In this document: in pieces, positions 41,710 to 51,432 of the stretch
How the letters are laid out: each line of letters opens with the position of its first letter
How positions within the stretch are numbered: position 1 is the first letter of the stretch
Assembly: GCA_031271045.1 (NCBI GenBank)
Contig: JAISWO010000048.1
Location: 1 to 56,247 of the forward strand
DNA length: 56,247 nt
Source: Tannerellaceae bacterium
Lineage (GTDB): Bacteria > Bacteroidota > Bacteroidia > Bacteroidales > Tannerellaceae
Reading direction: 5' to 3'
Notes under the pieces: generated by a model
What the model saw: the letters and a program-made list of their open reading frames with translations, nothing else
What the model was told of the DNA's origin: nothing
Databases searched by the model: none
Position numbers and translations under genes: made by a program

Positions 41710-44427
41710 ATGGAAAGAAAACAATCATGGCAGGGACTAACCCTCCAACAAGTGGAAGAAAACAGAAAGCGATACGGTGAAAATACGCTTACACCGCCCC
41801 CCAAGACCCCGCTTTGGAAACTGTTTCTCGAGAAATTCGACGACCCCATCATCCGCATACTGCTCGTCGCCTGGCTGCTGTCGCTCGTCATTGCCGCCGT
41901 GCACTGCTGGGGGCCGGAAGCCAAAGGCTTCAGCGCCTTTCTCGAGCCGATCGGTATCTTCTTCGCCATCCTGCTGGCCGGCGGCGTCGCCTTTATCTTC
42001 GAAGCAAAAGCCAAGAAAGCCTTCGACGTCCTGAATACCGTCAACGACGATACGGAAGTGAAAGTGATACGCGAAGGACATATCACCCAGATTCCCAAAC
42101 GGGAGGTCGTAGTGGGCGACATCGTCGTACTGGAAACAGGCGAGGAAGTTCCGGCCGACGGGCGTTTGCTGGAAGCCATTTCGCTGCAAATAAACGAATC
42201 GACTCTGACGGGCGAGCCTGTCATCTCCAAAACAACGCGCAAAGAAGACTTTGACCCGGAAGCCACCTACCCCTCCAACGTCGTGATGCGCGGCACAACC
42301 GTCGTCGATGGCCACGGTGTCTTTGAAGTAGAACAGGTAGGCGACGCCACCGGCTACGGCAAAGTGTACGAAGGCTCCCAGATAGAGAACAACATCGACA
42401 CCCCGCTGCAAATGCAACTCAAAGGACTGGCCAAAGTCATCAGCAAGGCAGGCTACGCCCTGGCGGGGCTGACCTTCGTGGTGCTGACTACCCAAATCCT
42501 GCTCGCCTCCCCTACTCCTCCGGCAGTGGAACTGATCAGAGAACTGCTGAACATCTTCATGATTGCCGTCACCCTGATTGTCGTCTCCGTCCCCGAAGGA
42601 CTCCCCATGAGCGTCACCCTGAGCCTGGCGCTCAGCATGAACCGCATGTTGAAAACAAACAATTTAGTCCGCAAAATGCACGCTTGCGAAACGATGGGCG
42701 CCACCACCGTAATCTGTACCGACAAGACCGGCACGCTCACCCAAAACCAGATGCAGGTGCACGAAACAAGCTTCTACAACCTGAAAGACCAGACCCTGGG
42801 AGACGACGCACTGAGTCAACTCGTCAAGGAAGGCATCGCCGCCAATTCCACCGCCTTCCTCGACCATAGCGGAAGCAAGGTAAAAGCCCTTGGCAACCCT
42901 ACCGAAGCCGCCCTGTTGCTCTGGCTCGACAGCCAGAAAGAAGATTACCTCGCCCTGCGCGAACAGGCCAGGATCGTGGAACAACTGACCTTCTCCACCG
43001 AACGCAAATACATGGCCACCCTCGTACACTCTCCCCTGCTGGGCAAGAAAGTCCTGTACGTGAAAGGCGCTCCCGAAATTGTCCTCTCCCTCTGCCGGCA
43101 GGTCGCCATCGACGAGACGCAGAAGCCCGTTGAAGCCTGCAAGGCGGCGATTGAGCAACAGTTGCTCGTCTATCAGAACCAGGCCATGCGTACTTTAGGA
43201 TTTGCCTATCAGATCATAGAAGCCGGCGAACCGGACAGATCGTATTTCCCCGGCGGCCGGTTAGCGAAAGATACCGACCTGACGTTTATCGGCATTGCAG
43301 CCATCTCCGATCCGGTACGCGCCGACGTGCCCGATGCCGTACAAAGCTGCCTCAAAGCCGGGATAGACGTCAAGATCGTCACGGGCGATACTCCGGGCAC
43401 CGCCCGTGAGATAGCCCGCCGGATAGGCGCCTGGAAAGCAGAAGACACCGACCGTAACCTTATCACCGGCCCGGCCTTCGAAGCCCTTACCGACGAAGAA
43501 GCCCTCGAACGCATCCCCGGCTTGAAAATCATGTGCCGCGCGCGCCCGACAGACAAACAACGCTTAGTACATTTACTGCAACAGCAAAATGCCGTGGTAG
43601 CCGTCACCGGCGACGGCACGAACGATGCGCCGGCGCTGAACGCCGCCCAGGTAGGCCTCTCGATGGGCGACGGCACCTCCGTAGCCAAGGAAGCCAGCGA
43701 TATCACCATCCTCGACAACTCCTTCGCCAGCATCACCCGCGCCGTGATGTGGGGACGTTCGCTCTATCGCAACATTCAGCGCTTCCTGCTCTTCCAGCTT
43801 ACCATCAACGTAGCCGCCTGCCTGATTGTACTGATCGGCTCGCTGATCGGTGCCAAGTCGCCGCTCACCATTACGCAGATGCTTTGGGTCAACCTCATCA
43901 TGGATACCTTTGCGGCTGCCGCCCTGGCCTCGCTGCCGCCCAATCCCAAAGTGATGAACAACAAACCCCGCAGGAGTGGTCCCGGCGGCGACTTTATCGT
44001 TTCGCGTCCTATGATCTGGCACATCTTTACCGTCGGCATCCTGTTTGTGATCATTCTTCTGGGTCTTCTGATTTATTTCACCCATACGGGAGGAGGTCTC
44101 ACTTCTTACGAGTTATCCGAGTTTTTCACCTTTTTCGTCCTGTTGCAATTCTGGAATATGTTCAACGCAAAAGCCTTTGCCGACAACAAATCGGCCTTTG
44201 CCAACTTGCGCCGGAGCCCGGTCTTTCTCTGGATAGCCCTTTTGATTATAGCCGGTCAGTATCTGATTGTCACTTTTGGTGGCGAGATGTTCAATGTGGA
44301 GCCTCTCGGTTGGAAGGATTGGGGTTTGATTCTTGCATCCACGTCCGTTGTCCTCTGGATCGGCGAAGCGGTCCGTTTCGTCCGTTTCATACTCCCCAGC
44401 CTTCGCGGTCGAGGTTACGGTAATTGA
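41710..44427 (+). CDS. P-type ATPase, calcium-translocating (PMCA-like)
   Basis: A 905-residue ion pump of the P2 class. The N-terminal cation-ATPase segment is followed by membrane helices, the TGEP actuator motif (167-170) and the ion-site motif PEGLPMSV (295-302). Next come the phosphorylated aspartate D338 in CTDKTGTLT, a KGAPE nucleotide-binding segment and GDGTNDAPAL in the hinge region, then C-terminal helices. PEGLP with a Leu-rich context matches calcium rather than potassium or heavy-metal pumps, and the length matches bacterial PMCA-type enzymes. Ion specificity is inferred. Its last 41 bp overlap the 3' end of yifB on the opposite strand. Confidence 0.93.
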   Translation: MERKQSWQGLTLQQVEENRKRYGENTLTPPPKTPLWKLFLEKFDDPIIRILLVAWLLSLVIAAVHCWGPEAKGFSAFLEPIGIFFAILLAGGVAFIFEAKAKKAFDVLNTVNDDTEVKVIREGHITQIPKREVVVGDIVVLETGEEVPADGRLLEAISLQINESTLTGEPVISKTTRKEDFDPEATYPSNVVMRGTTVVDGHGVFEVEQVGDATGYGKVYEGSQIENNIDTPLQMQLKGLAKVISKAGYALAGLTFVVLTTQILLASPTPPAVELIRELLNIFMIAVTLIVVSVPEGLPMSVTLSLALSMNRMLKTNNLVRKMHACETMGATTVICTDKTGTLTQNQMQVHETSFYNLKDQTLGDDALSQLVKEGIAANSTAFLDHSGSKVKALGNPTEAALLLWLDSQKEDYLALREQARIVEQLTFSTERKYMATLVHSPLLGKKVLYVKGAPEIVLSLCRQVAIDETQKPVEACKAAIEQQLLVYQNQAMRTLGFAYQIIEAGEPDRSYFPGGRLAKDTDLTFIGIAAISDPVRADVPDAVQSCLKAGIDVKIVTGDTPGTAREIARRIGAWKAEDTDRNLITGPAFEALTDEEALERIPGLKIMCRARPTDKQRLVHLLQQQNAVVAVTGDGTNDAPALNAAQVGLSMGDGTSVAKEASDITILDNSFASITRAVMWGRSLYRNIQRFLLFQLTINVAACLIVLIGSLIGAKSPLTITQMLWVNLIMDTFAAAALASLPPNPKVMNNKPRRSGPGGDFIVSRPMIWHIFTVGILFVIILLGLLIYFTHTGGGLTSYELSEFFTFFVLLQFWNMFNAKAFADNKSAFANLRRSPVFLWIALLIIAGQYLIVTFGGEMFNVEPLGWKDWGLILASTSVVLWIGEAVRFVRFILPSLRGRGYGN

Positions 44428-45925
44428 TAGCTTCGGACAAATGATGTGCGGCAACCTGTTCGGCGCCTTCCAGGTCGGCTATGGTACGAGATACTTTGAG
44501 GATACGATCGTAGGCTCGCGCCGATAGGTTGAGTCGCTGCATGGCGGTTTGTAGGCGTTTCATGCCGACTTCGTCGGGCGTCACGTAGTGGAGAACCTGG
44601 CGGGTCGTCATCTGCGCGTTGCAATAGATCCCGTCTGTATCTTTGAAGCGCGCTTCCTGTATAGCTCTTGCTTTTATCACCCGCTTGCGGACAGCTTCGC
44701 TGGATTCGGACGGCGCCCGTTCGGATATTTTCTCGAAAGGCACCGGCACGATCTCTACCTGTATGTCGATCCTATCGAGCAAAGGTCCGGAGATGCGGTT
44801 CATATACTTCTGCACGGCTCCGGGAGGGCACAGGCAAGGACGTTCGGGATGGTTATAATATCCGCAGGGGCAAGGATTCATGGAGCTGACCAGCATGAAG
44901 CCGGCCGGATAATCGACGGAGAAGCGGGCGCGCGAGATGCTGATCCGGCGGTCCTCGAGCGGCTGGCGCATCACTTCCAGCACGTTCCGGTTAAACTCCG
45001 GCAATTCGTCGAGAAAGAGCACGCCATTATGCGCCAGGCTGATCTCGCCCGGCTGCGGAGAGGATCCTCCGCCGACCATTGCCACGTTGGAGATGGTATG
45101 ATGCGGCGAGCGGAAAGGACGTTGCGCCATCAGCGAAGTACCTTTGCCGATCTTTCCTGCCACGGAATGTATTTTCGTTGTCTCGAGTGACTCCTGAATA
45201 CTCAGGGGAGGCAGGATAGAAGGCAGCCGTTTGGCAAGCATGGATTTACCGCTTCCCGGCGGGCCGACCATCAGCAAGTTATGTCCTCCGGCGGCAGCTA
45301 CTTCGAGGGCGCGTTTGACGTTCTCCTGCCCGCGCACATCCGAGAAGTCGTACTCGAACAGTTCCTGCCGGGCGTAAAACTCGGCAGTTGTATCTACGGT
45401 GACCGGTTCGGCCGTTCGTTTACCATCGACAAACTCGACCACTTCGCGGATATTGTTCATTCCGTAGACATTTATTCCGCTGACGACGGCGGCTTCGCGG
45501 GCGTTTTGTTCCGGCAGGATCAATCCCTTGAATCCCTCTTCGCGCGCTTGCAGGGCGATGGACAGGGCACCTTTTATCGGCAGAAGGCTTCCGTCGAGGG
45601 AGAGTTCGCCCATAATCACAAACGAGTCTAAACGCGAGGTATCGATAGTTTCGGCGGATGCCAGGATGCCAATGGCCAGCGGCAGGTCATAGGAAGAGCC
45701 TTCCTTGCGAATGTCGGCCGGCGCCATATTGATCACAATGCGATAGCGCGGGAACTTATAGCCGGACGTCCGCAAGGCAGCCCGGATTCGTTCGCTGCTT
45801 TCGCGCACGGCTATGTCGGGCAGTCCTACGAGAAAGAACTGGATTCCTCTTGTACATTCTACTTCTATGGTTACGATGGTTGCCGAGATACCCTGAACGG
45901 CGGCGGCATAGGATTTGACTAACAT
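44387..45925 (-). CDS. YifB/ComM-family AAA+ ATPase (Mg chelatase-like)
   Basis: A 512-residue protein with an N-terminal LonB-like domain (about 1-165), a Mg-chelatase-type AAA+ core and a C-terminal Mg-chelatase extension. Walker A is in VGPPGSGKSMLAKRLP near 217-232, Walker B is LFLDELPEF near 300-308, and MNPCPCGYYNHP near 355 is typical of the family. The ComM branch acts as a branch-migration helicase in natural transformation; that role is inferred here. The gene is downstream of the thioredoxin-like lipoprotein gene (2-bp gap) and ends inside the calcium ATPase gene. Confidence 0.94.
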   Translation of the reverse strand: MLVKSYAAAVQGISATIVTIEVECTRGIQFFLVGLPDIAVRESSERIRAALRTSGYKFPRYRIVINMAPADIRKEGSSYDLPLAIGILASAETIDTSRLDSFVIMGELSLDGSLLPIKGALSIALQAREEGFKGLILPEQNAREAAVVSGINVYGMNNIREVVEFVDGKRTAEPVTVDTTAEFYARQELFEYDFSDVRGQENVKRALEVAAAGGHNLLMVGPPGSGKSMLAKRLPSILPPLSIQESLETTKIHSVAGKIGKGTSLMAQRPFRSPHHTISNVAMVGGGSSPQPGEISLAHNGVLFLDELPEFNRNVLEVMRQPLEDRRISISRARFSVDYPAGFMLVSSMNPCPCGYYNHPERPCLCPPGAVQKYMNRISGPLLDRIDIQVEIVPVPFEKISERAPSESSEAVRKRVIKARAIQEARFKDTDGIYCNAQMTTRQVLHYVTPDEVGMKRLQTAMQRLNLSARAYDRILKVSRTIADLEGAEQVAAHHLSEAINYRNLDREGWGV

Positions 45926-45927
45926 AA

Positions 45928-47010
45928 TCAGCGAATAAGATTTTCGAGTGTGCGTTTTATTTCGGCGCCGTTTTCGGTTTTGAGGATGATGGTTCCTTCT
46001 TCGTCAATCAGGAAGCAACGAGGCAGGGCGCTTACATTATATAGATCCACCAGCAGGGTTGCCTGTCCGGCGGAGTCGGCGACTAAGTTCCATTGTATGC
46101 TGTCCCTTCGGAGCACTTCCCTGAGTGCCGTCATGTCGTCATCAAGGCTGACCAAGAGTTGTTGCAGTTTGTCTTCCGGATAGGCACGGTCTATTTCGTC
46201 GAGATAGAGGTCGTCGGTTTGGCACATATCACACCAGGGAGCTGTGAAGGTAAGCAGGAGGTATTTTTTCGGAAAAGAGTCGAGACTCAGCGTTTGACCA
46301 TAGATATTTTTGACCGTGAAATTGGGGGCTTCCGCTCCGAGGGCAGTGCGTTTGGCGCGCGCGCTGTATTGTTCCAATTCTTTGACGAGATAAAAATCCT
46401 TTAGTTTGGGGTCTAACAGGATCAGGAGTTCGTCTAATTGACGGGTATCGTCGGGGTTGAGGAGGAAGGTTTTCATCAGGACGACGGAGGCGGCTTCATC
46501 AGGATGATTTTGTATGTATCCCAGCACCTCTTCGTTTAGCCGGTGGTTCACATTGGCCTGGCGGGAGGTCAGGTCGTTCGAGGGCTGCGTTTCGTTTTGC
46601 ATCCGTTGCCGGAGGTCTTCCTGTTCTTTTAGGAGCGAGGCGAGTTGTTTGCGTACGGCGGACAGTTCGTTGTTCAGCCGTCCACCTTTTGCGTGCAACA
46701 TATAGGATTGTTGCACATCGCCAGTGAGCGTCACCTTCTCGTTAGGCTCGAGGTAGATGGTAAACCACCGGGTTCGGTCTTCGAAAAAGAGCGTTACCTG
46801 CCGGAAGTCCGTTTGTTCCTGTTTGATTCTGAATTGTCCGGGCTTATCGCATACGACGGAGTCAACAACATTCCGGTCTTCCGATTCAAAGACTGCGTAT
46901 ATATGTTGATCTTCCAGATTGGCCAACTTGCCGTCAATCCGGTAAACAACATCCCCGCCACAGGATGACAGGAACATCAATAAACTTATTATCAAATGAA
47001 TTCTTTTCAT
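45928..47010 (-). CDS. thioredoxin-like lipoprotein (DUF4369 plus TlpA/AhpC-type domain)
   Basis: A 360-residue lipoprotein: ATG 47010 starts a signal ending FLSSC (lipidated cysteine about 17), preferred over the longer frame from 47031. An N-terminal DUF4369-like sandwich (about 22-115, YRIDGKLANLEDQHIYAVF) is followed by a helical linker (about 115-215) and a thioredoxin-fold domain (about 225-360). The redox motif is CDMC in FTAPWCDMCQTD near 258. Such proteins in Bacteroidetes are thought to reduce or exchange disulfides at the cell envelope. It lies directly upstream of yifB. A possible -7 element (TTTATTTGT) is at 47030-47038 on the minus strand. Confidence 0.87.
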   Translation of the reverse strand: MKRIHLIISLLMFLSSCGGDVVYRIDGKLANLEDQHIYAVFESEDRNVVDSVVCDKPGQFRIKQEQTDFRQVTLFFEDRTRWFTIYLEPNEKVTLTGDVQQSYMLHAKGGRLNNELSAVRKQLASLLKEQEDLRQRMQNETQPSNDLTSRQANVNHRLNEEVLGYIQNHPDEAASVVLMKTFLLNPDDTRQLDELLILLDPKLKDFYLVKELEQYSARAKRTALGAEAPNFTVKNIYGQTLSLDSFPKKYLLLTFTAPWCDMCQTDDLYLDEIDRAYPEDKLQQLLVSLDDDMTALREVLRRDSIQWNLVADSAGQATLLVDLYNVSALPRCFLIDEEGTIILKTENGAEIKRTLENLIR

Positions 47011-47224
47011 ATCACACCTTATTATTCCCACAAATAAAGGTTTAAAATCGGCCCGAAGATAACACTTTTCTTTAATATCTCTTTATACTTCGTAAGAAAT
47101 ATTATGTGGTATGCTACGAATAACCTCTTCCGAGGCTTTCCCGGCGCTTTTCTGGCGATGCCGTCGGACGTTGGGCAGCGTCATCTCCTTCCTCTTTTCG
47201 GTATGAAGCACGCGATGGAGCGGT

Positions 47225-47905
47225 TCAACGGCCCGAGGTCATCCGGTCCAACTGGCGTCGTCCAAGCGTCCACCGGCTGAGGCCGCGTTCGGCGAAGCTG
47301 AATTCAACGCCGACTTTCACGATGCGGCGCCCGTTGGCGGTATAGGGGATCAGATAGCCTTTTTCGTCGATCTGTTTCAACGCATCCTCTGCCGTACCAT
47401 TGCCGGAAATCTTGAACTCAAAGACATAGATTGTGTCGGCGTTTTTAACGCTGGCATCGATGCGGACGCGGACGCTTCGCACTTCCGTCTGCACAAACTG
47501 GCCCATCAGGGTGAACAGCAGGTAGAAGAGCAACTGATAATGCCTTTCCGTCCGGTCATTCAGGTTGTAGAGAATGGTTGCAAAGAAAGCGCGCATATCG
47601 GTCATAAAGCCTTCGACATCGCCACTCATGAGTTCTTTGACAAACTTGCCGGCAAAGAAATCGTTCAGTTCATATCGCTCCACCGGCAAATAGGCCGGCA
47701 GCAGTTTCCACGAGAAACCGTATTTCACTTCTTCGTTCGGATAGCCCAGCACATAGGCGTCGAACATGGCGTCGTAGGATTTGATGGTCAGGTAACCGGT
47801 TTGGTAAAGAATAAGAAGAGGATTGTTGTCGCCTGTTCGATAGTCGGTGATGGAATCGGCCTGCGGTGTCGTACATATCGTAAGCCCCGAGACGGAAGCC
47901 TTAGT
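47225..47905 (-). pseudogene. C-terminal remnant of an AAA-ATPase-like/PD-(D/E)XK nuclease-superfamily protein
   Basis: The minus strand encodes the C-terminal half of a common Bacteroidetes protein whose N-terminal AAA-like half is missing. Recognisable parts are DYRTGDNNPLLILYQTGYLT near 47800-47860, SYDAMFDAYVLGYPNEEVKY, and the nuclease-superfamily strand TIYVFEFKISGNGTAEDALK near 47380-47440, with the ExK in FEFK. The frame opens at 47923, but the first residues are antisense to another fragment, so there is no true start. The intervening 47011-47224 shows no recognisable gene beyond a weak promoter candidate at its right end. Confidence 0.75.
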
Positions 47906-48109
47906 CGACTTCCCCATCGCCAATTTTCAGATGGATACCGACGGCCTGACCCCCATAGGATTCCTGCTCGCCCCCCGGCCACCGTCGAGACCTTCGACAC
48001 TCCCTTCTTGGGCTTCAGACTGACCGAGACGTACGTCACGACCCAAGACGGCGAAACATTCGCCACCCTGCAAGGCATCCAATACCTCTCAATGACCTGC
48101 GAAGAGTGA
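47866..48109 (+). pseudogene. C-terminal remnant of an unrecognised gene, frameshifted
   Basis: Protein-like sequence reads ALVDFPIANFQMDTDGLTPI up to a run of Cs at 47970-47976, then shifts frame and continues ATVETFDTPFLGFRLTETYV to a TGA at 48107-48109. It overlaps the first bases of the opposite-strand nuclease remnant, and no start is present. The family is not recognised. It appears to be the tail of a gene truncated by the same rearrangement that removed the nuclease gene's front. Confidence 0.45.
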
Positions 48110-48137
48110 CAAACGATTCTTCACATAAAACGCTGTC

Positions 48138-48353
48138 ATGCTTTTTAACTCAATAGACTTCGCCGTCTTTTTGCCCATTGTCTTTGCAATATACGGGTTT
48201 GCGTGCAAATGGAATCTGTGCCTGCAAAACCTCTTCCTCGTTGCCACCAGTTACCTCTTCTACGGATGGTAGGACTGGTGCTTTCTGATCCTGATGACGC
48301 TGACCATCCTTTGCAGTTATGCCAGCGGAATACTCATCGACCCATGCTCATAA
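48138..48353 (+). pseudogene. truncated MBOAT (AlgI-type) O-acyltransferase with internal stop
   Basis: ATG 48138 opens MLFNSIDFAVFLPIVFAIYG, the typical start of Bacteroidetes MBOAT acyltransferases. It continues to SYLFYGW, where an amber TAG replaces the usual second Trp codon (48228-48230). The frame then resumes DWCFLILMTLTILCSYASGI and stops at TAA 48351-48353. Only about 70 of the roughly 470 residues remain. The gene once acetylated a surface polysaccharide or similar substrate together with the SGNH-like partner whose tail follows at 48464. Confidence 0.85.
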
Positions 48354-48463
48354 TATAATATAACTTAATTGCTTCTTTAAAATACTGCTTTTGTTTCTTT
48401 GTACGTAAGTGCATCGTTAACTCTTTTAGGAGTCAACTTTTTCTATGGTAAGACAGGAACAGC

Positions 48464-48808
48464 TTGCAGGCCGACATTGACCGTTGGTCGAAAGGTGTGA
48501 ATGTGGAAACAGAAGCAGACGCCGACGACAGTCTTTCATTCTACCAGAGAGAATACCTCATAAAGATAGCCGCCCTGTGCAAATCCCGGAATGTAGAGAT
48601 GATCCTGATCAATACCCAGACCTACAAATCGGAAATCTACGGACGTCTCGACAAGCCGGAAGATTTCCGCAACGCCTATTTGCCGGAAGTCACCTATTGG
48701 GACTATTTCGCCTTCCCCCTTCCCAACGACTGTTACGCGATATAGGACACCTGAACCATAAAGGCGCCACCCTCTTCAGCCATTATTTGCAAGATAACCA
48801 CCCGTAAG
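48464..48808 (+). pseudogene. C-terminal remnant of an SGNH-like partner of the MBOAT acyltransferase
   Basis: A headless frame reads QADIDRWSKGVNVETEADAD, then KSRNVEMILINTQTYKSEIY and FPLPNDCYAI, where it stops at 48743-48745. A one-base shift restores DIGHLNHKGATLFSHYLQ, which holds the D-x-x-H-L-N triad segment of SGNH hydrolase-like acetyltransferase partners, to about 48808. In intact loci this gene follows the MBOAT gene, so a single deletion between about 48353 and 48464 could have removed most of both. Confidence 0.7.
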
Positions 48809-48836
48809 ACTTTAGGAATCCGTCCGCAGGAGAACG

Positions 48837-48875
48837 AAAAAGAGCAACCTCCCTTGCCGGATGGCTGCTCTTTTT
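48837..48875 (-). terminator. intrinsic terminator of the gal operon
   Basis: AAAAAGAGCA (48837-48846) and TGCTCTTTTT (48866-48875) form a perfect 10-bp stem, extended by GCC/GGC-type pairing inside. On the minus strand the stem ends in a T-run. It is 42 bp past the galK stop and also faces the pseudogene region, so it can act in both directions. Confidence 0.85.
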
Positions 48876-48916
48876 ACGTAGTTACAATTTCCGGGGGATC
48901 ATTACCGGAGGATGGA

Positions 48917-50068
48917 TCACTCCAGCCGTCGGGCGCCGTCGCTGATGACGACGTCGTACAGCCGCGGCTCGTGCCCAAACCGGTCCCGGAAAGCGGCAAA
49001 GGCCTCGGCCACGAAAGCGTCGTAACGATTTTCCTTCACTAAGTTGATGGTGCATCCGCCGAATCCTCCACCCATCACGCGCGAACCGGCAACGCCGCAA
49101 TGGCGGGCGACGTCGTTGAGAAAGTCCAGTTCCGGGCGGCTCACTTCATAAAGCTCGCTCATGCCACGGTGCGTGCCGTACATTCGTTCGCCGACCGTCT
49201 CGTAGTCTCCCTGTTCAAGGGCGGCGCATACGTCCATCACGCGCTGCACTTCTTCGATCACGTATTGGGCGCGGCGGTAGTCCTCTTCGCTGATGGAGTC
49301 TTTCACTTCGTCGAGCATATCCAATGTCGCGTCGCGCAGGTATTCCACCTCCGAATGATTCCTCCGTATGGCGGCGGCAACCCTTTCGCACGACAGGCGG
49401 CGCTCGTTGTAAGCCGACGAGGCCAGTTCGTGCTTCACGACCGTATCGAGCAGTACCAGCTTATAGCCCGCCGGATTGAACGGATAGTATTTGTATTCCA
49501 TCGAACGGCAGTCGAGCAGCATCAGGCGCCCCTCCTTCCCGAAGAGGGAGGCAAACTGATCCATGATGCCGCATTTCACGCCACAATAGTTGTGCTCGGT
49601 GGCCTGCCCGATACGGGCCAGCTCGAACTTGTCAATCTTCAGTGCGAACAGCTCGTTCAGGGCAAAGGCGTAGACGCTTTCCATCGCTGCTGACGACGAC
49701 ATACCGGCTCCCAGCGGGACGTCGCTCGAAAAGGCCGTGTCGAATCCGCCGATCTGTCCGCCCCGTTTGATGATCTCGCGGCATACGCCGAAAATGTACC
49801 GCGCCCATTGTTGCGCTGGAGCGTTTTCTTCGCAGAGGCCGAAGTCGGCTGTTTCGCCCAGGTCGATAGCAACAGCCCTTACCCTGTCTGTCCCGTTTAA
49901 GCGGATCTCGGCGACCATAGCCTTGTCGATAGCGCCGGGGAAGACGAAGCCGCCGTTATAGTCAGTATGTTCACCGATCAGGTTGATGCGTCCCGGAGAG
50001 GCATAGACCACTCCAGCGACGCCGCCAAAGTGGTCCATAAATGCGTTTCTTACTTTGTCTATGTTCAT
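48917..50068 (-). CDS. galK: galactokinase
   Basis: A 383-residue GHMP-family kinase that phosphorylates galactose at C1. Signature GRINLIGEHTDYNGG (about 26-40), ATP-binding PLGAGMSSSAA near 116-126 and the third motif near 325 (GSRVMGGGFGGCTINLV). It is the last gene of the minus-strand galM-transporter-galK operon, starting 9 bp after the transporter stop, and is followed by a strong terminator. With galE at 31610 it leaves only the uridylyltransferase step of the Leloir pathway unseen in the window. Confidence 0.97.
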   Translation of the reverse strand: MNIDKVRNAFMDHFGGVAGVVYASPGRINLIGEHTDYNGGFVFPGAIDKAMVAEIRLNGTDRVRAVAIDLGETADFGLCEENAPAQQWARYIFGVCREIIKRGGQIGGFDTAFSSDVPLGAGMSSSAAMESVYAFALNELFALKIDKFELARIGQATEHNYCGVKCGIMDQFASLFGKEGRLMLLDCRSMEYKYYPFNPAGYKLVLLDTVVKHELASSAYNERRLSCERVAAAIRRNHSEVEYLRDATLDMLDEVKDSISEEDYRRAQYVIEEVQRVMDVCAALEQGDYETVGERMYGTHRGMSELYEVSRPELDFLNDVARHCGVAGSRVMGGGFGGCTINLVKENRYDAFVAEAFAAFRDRFGHEPRLYDVVISDGARRLE

Positions 50069-50077
50069 CTTTTGTCT

Positions 50078-51391
50078 TTATTCAACGGGAATATCTTTGT
50101 TTACGTTCTTGCTCCCGATCAGTGCATAGTACAGCAGATAGATCAAGCCTGCAACAACGATCCAGTAACTGGTCTGATAGCCTGTGCCACCGGTCATATC
50201 TACAATGCCGTTCTGCAATAAGGGCAGGATACCTCCACCGCAAACCAGCACCATGAAAATACCCGAAGCCTTCTCGGTGTATTTACCCAAGCCTTCAACA
50301 GCAAGGTTGAAAATACCACCCCACATCACCGACGTACACAGTCCGACAAGCACCAGGAGCGCCGCGCTGACCGGTACTTGTTCCAATCCGAACAGCGCAT
50401 CCGCCCCATTCTTGAATACCGGCAGATTGACCAGCACGTTGGTCGGGGAAAAGATGGCGATAACAGTAAGCGCCAAACCGACAACGGAGGAAACTCCCAG
50501 CATAGCTTTAGCCGACACCTTTCCGCCGATAGCTGCGCCCAACAATCTTCCGATCAGCATCAGGAACCAATACGTTGCCGCCACGCTGCCGGCAATTGCT
50601 TCCGCTGCGCTTCCACCGGCGCCTAATACATTTAAGTCAGGGTTCTGCAACCATTTGTTCAATACGTTGGGAATACCTACTTCTACGCCCACATAGACGA
50701 AGATTCCGATTGCGCCCAGAACAAAATGACGGAACGACAATGCGCTGTATTGTGAAGATTCCTCCGATGCCACATGCTTCTTCTCGCTTTCAGGAATAGC
50801 AGTCAGCAAAATGACTACGAATGCGAATGCGAAAATCGCCAGGGCGGCATACATTAGCGGGAAGACATTGCTGATCTGAGCGTTCTTTATTCCTTCAGGG
50901 ATCAGGATACCGGTCAGGATAATGACGGCCGTACCGCATAAGGAGTTAAAAGAACCGCCGATCTGGATCAACCGATTCCCTCCCTTGCCGCCGCCTCCGA
51001 GCGTATTCAGCATCGGATTGACTACCGTGTTGAGTAAACACATAGAGAATCCAGCCACGAAAGCGCCTAACAGATAAATACCGAAGCTTCCCGCTGTCCC
51101 GGAAAGCGTCTGTATACCTACGCCTGCGAATCCTACGATAATAGCGATCAACGCCGTTTTCTTGTAACCGAGCTTTTGCAGTAGATTACCAGCTGGATAG
51201 CCCATAATTGCGTAAGCAATGAAATTGGCAAAGACGCCCAGCGTCCCCATCCAGTTTGCCACTTTAAACTGGAACTTCAGAATGTCACCCATTGGGGACG
51301 CTAAGTTTGTCACGAAAGAGATCATACCAAACAGGAAGATCATCACGATGATAGGCAACGCGTAATTCTTTTGTTGTACGTTTGTTGTCAT
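50078..51391 (-). CDS. sugar:H+ symporter, FHS/GluP-type MFS transporter
   Basis: A 437-residue, twelve-helix major facilitator of the fucose-galactose-glucose/H+ symporter type. Typical segments are FLFGMISFVTNLASPMGDIL (about 19-38), GYPAGNLLQKLGYKKTAL near 64-81 and the glycine-rich GGGGKGGNRLIQIGGSFNSL near 132-151. It sits between galM and galK, so galactose or glucose is the probable substrate. Inner membrane. The 41-bp gap to galM and 9-bp gap to galK support one transcript. Confidence 0.93.
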   Translation of the reverse strand: MTTNVQQKNYALPIIVMIFLFGMISFVTNLASPMGDILKFQFKVANWMGTLGVFANFIAYAIMGYPAGNLLQKLGYKKTALIAIIVGFAGVGIQTLSGTAGSFGIYLLGAFVAGFSMCLLNTVVNPMLNTLGGGGKGGNRLIQIGGSFNSLCGTAVIILTGILIPEGIKNAQISNVFPLMYAALAIFAFAFVVILLTAIPESEKKHVASEESSQYSALSFRHFVLGAIGIFVYVGVEVGIPNVLNKWLQNPDLNVLGAGGSAAEAIAGSVAATYWFLMLIGRLLGAAIGGKVSAKAMLGVSSVVGLALTVIAIFSPTNVLVNLPVFKNGADALFGLEQVPVSAALLVLVGLCTSVMWGGIFNLAVEGLGKYTEKASGIFMVLVCGGGILPLLQNGIVDMTGGTGYQTSYWIVVAGLIYLLYYALIGSKNVNKDIPVE

Positions 51392-51432
51392 AATTTTAAG
51401 TTTTAAAGAGATTAGTATTATAAATGTGATTG

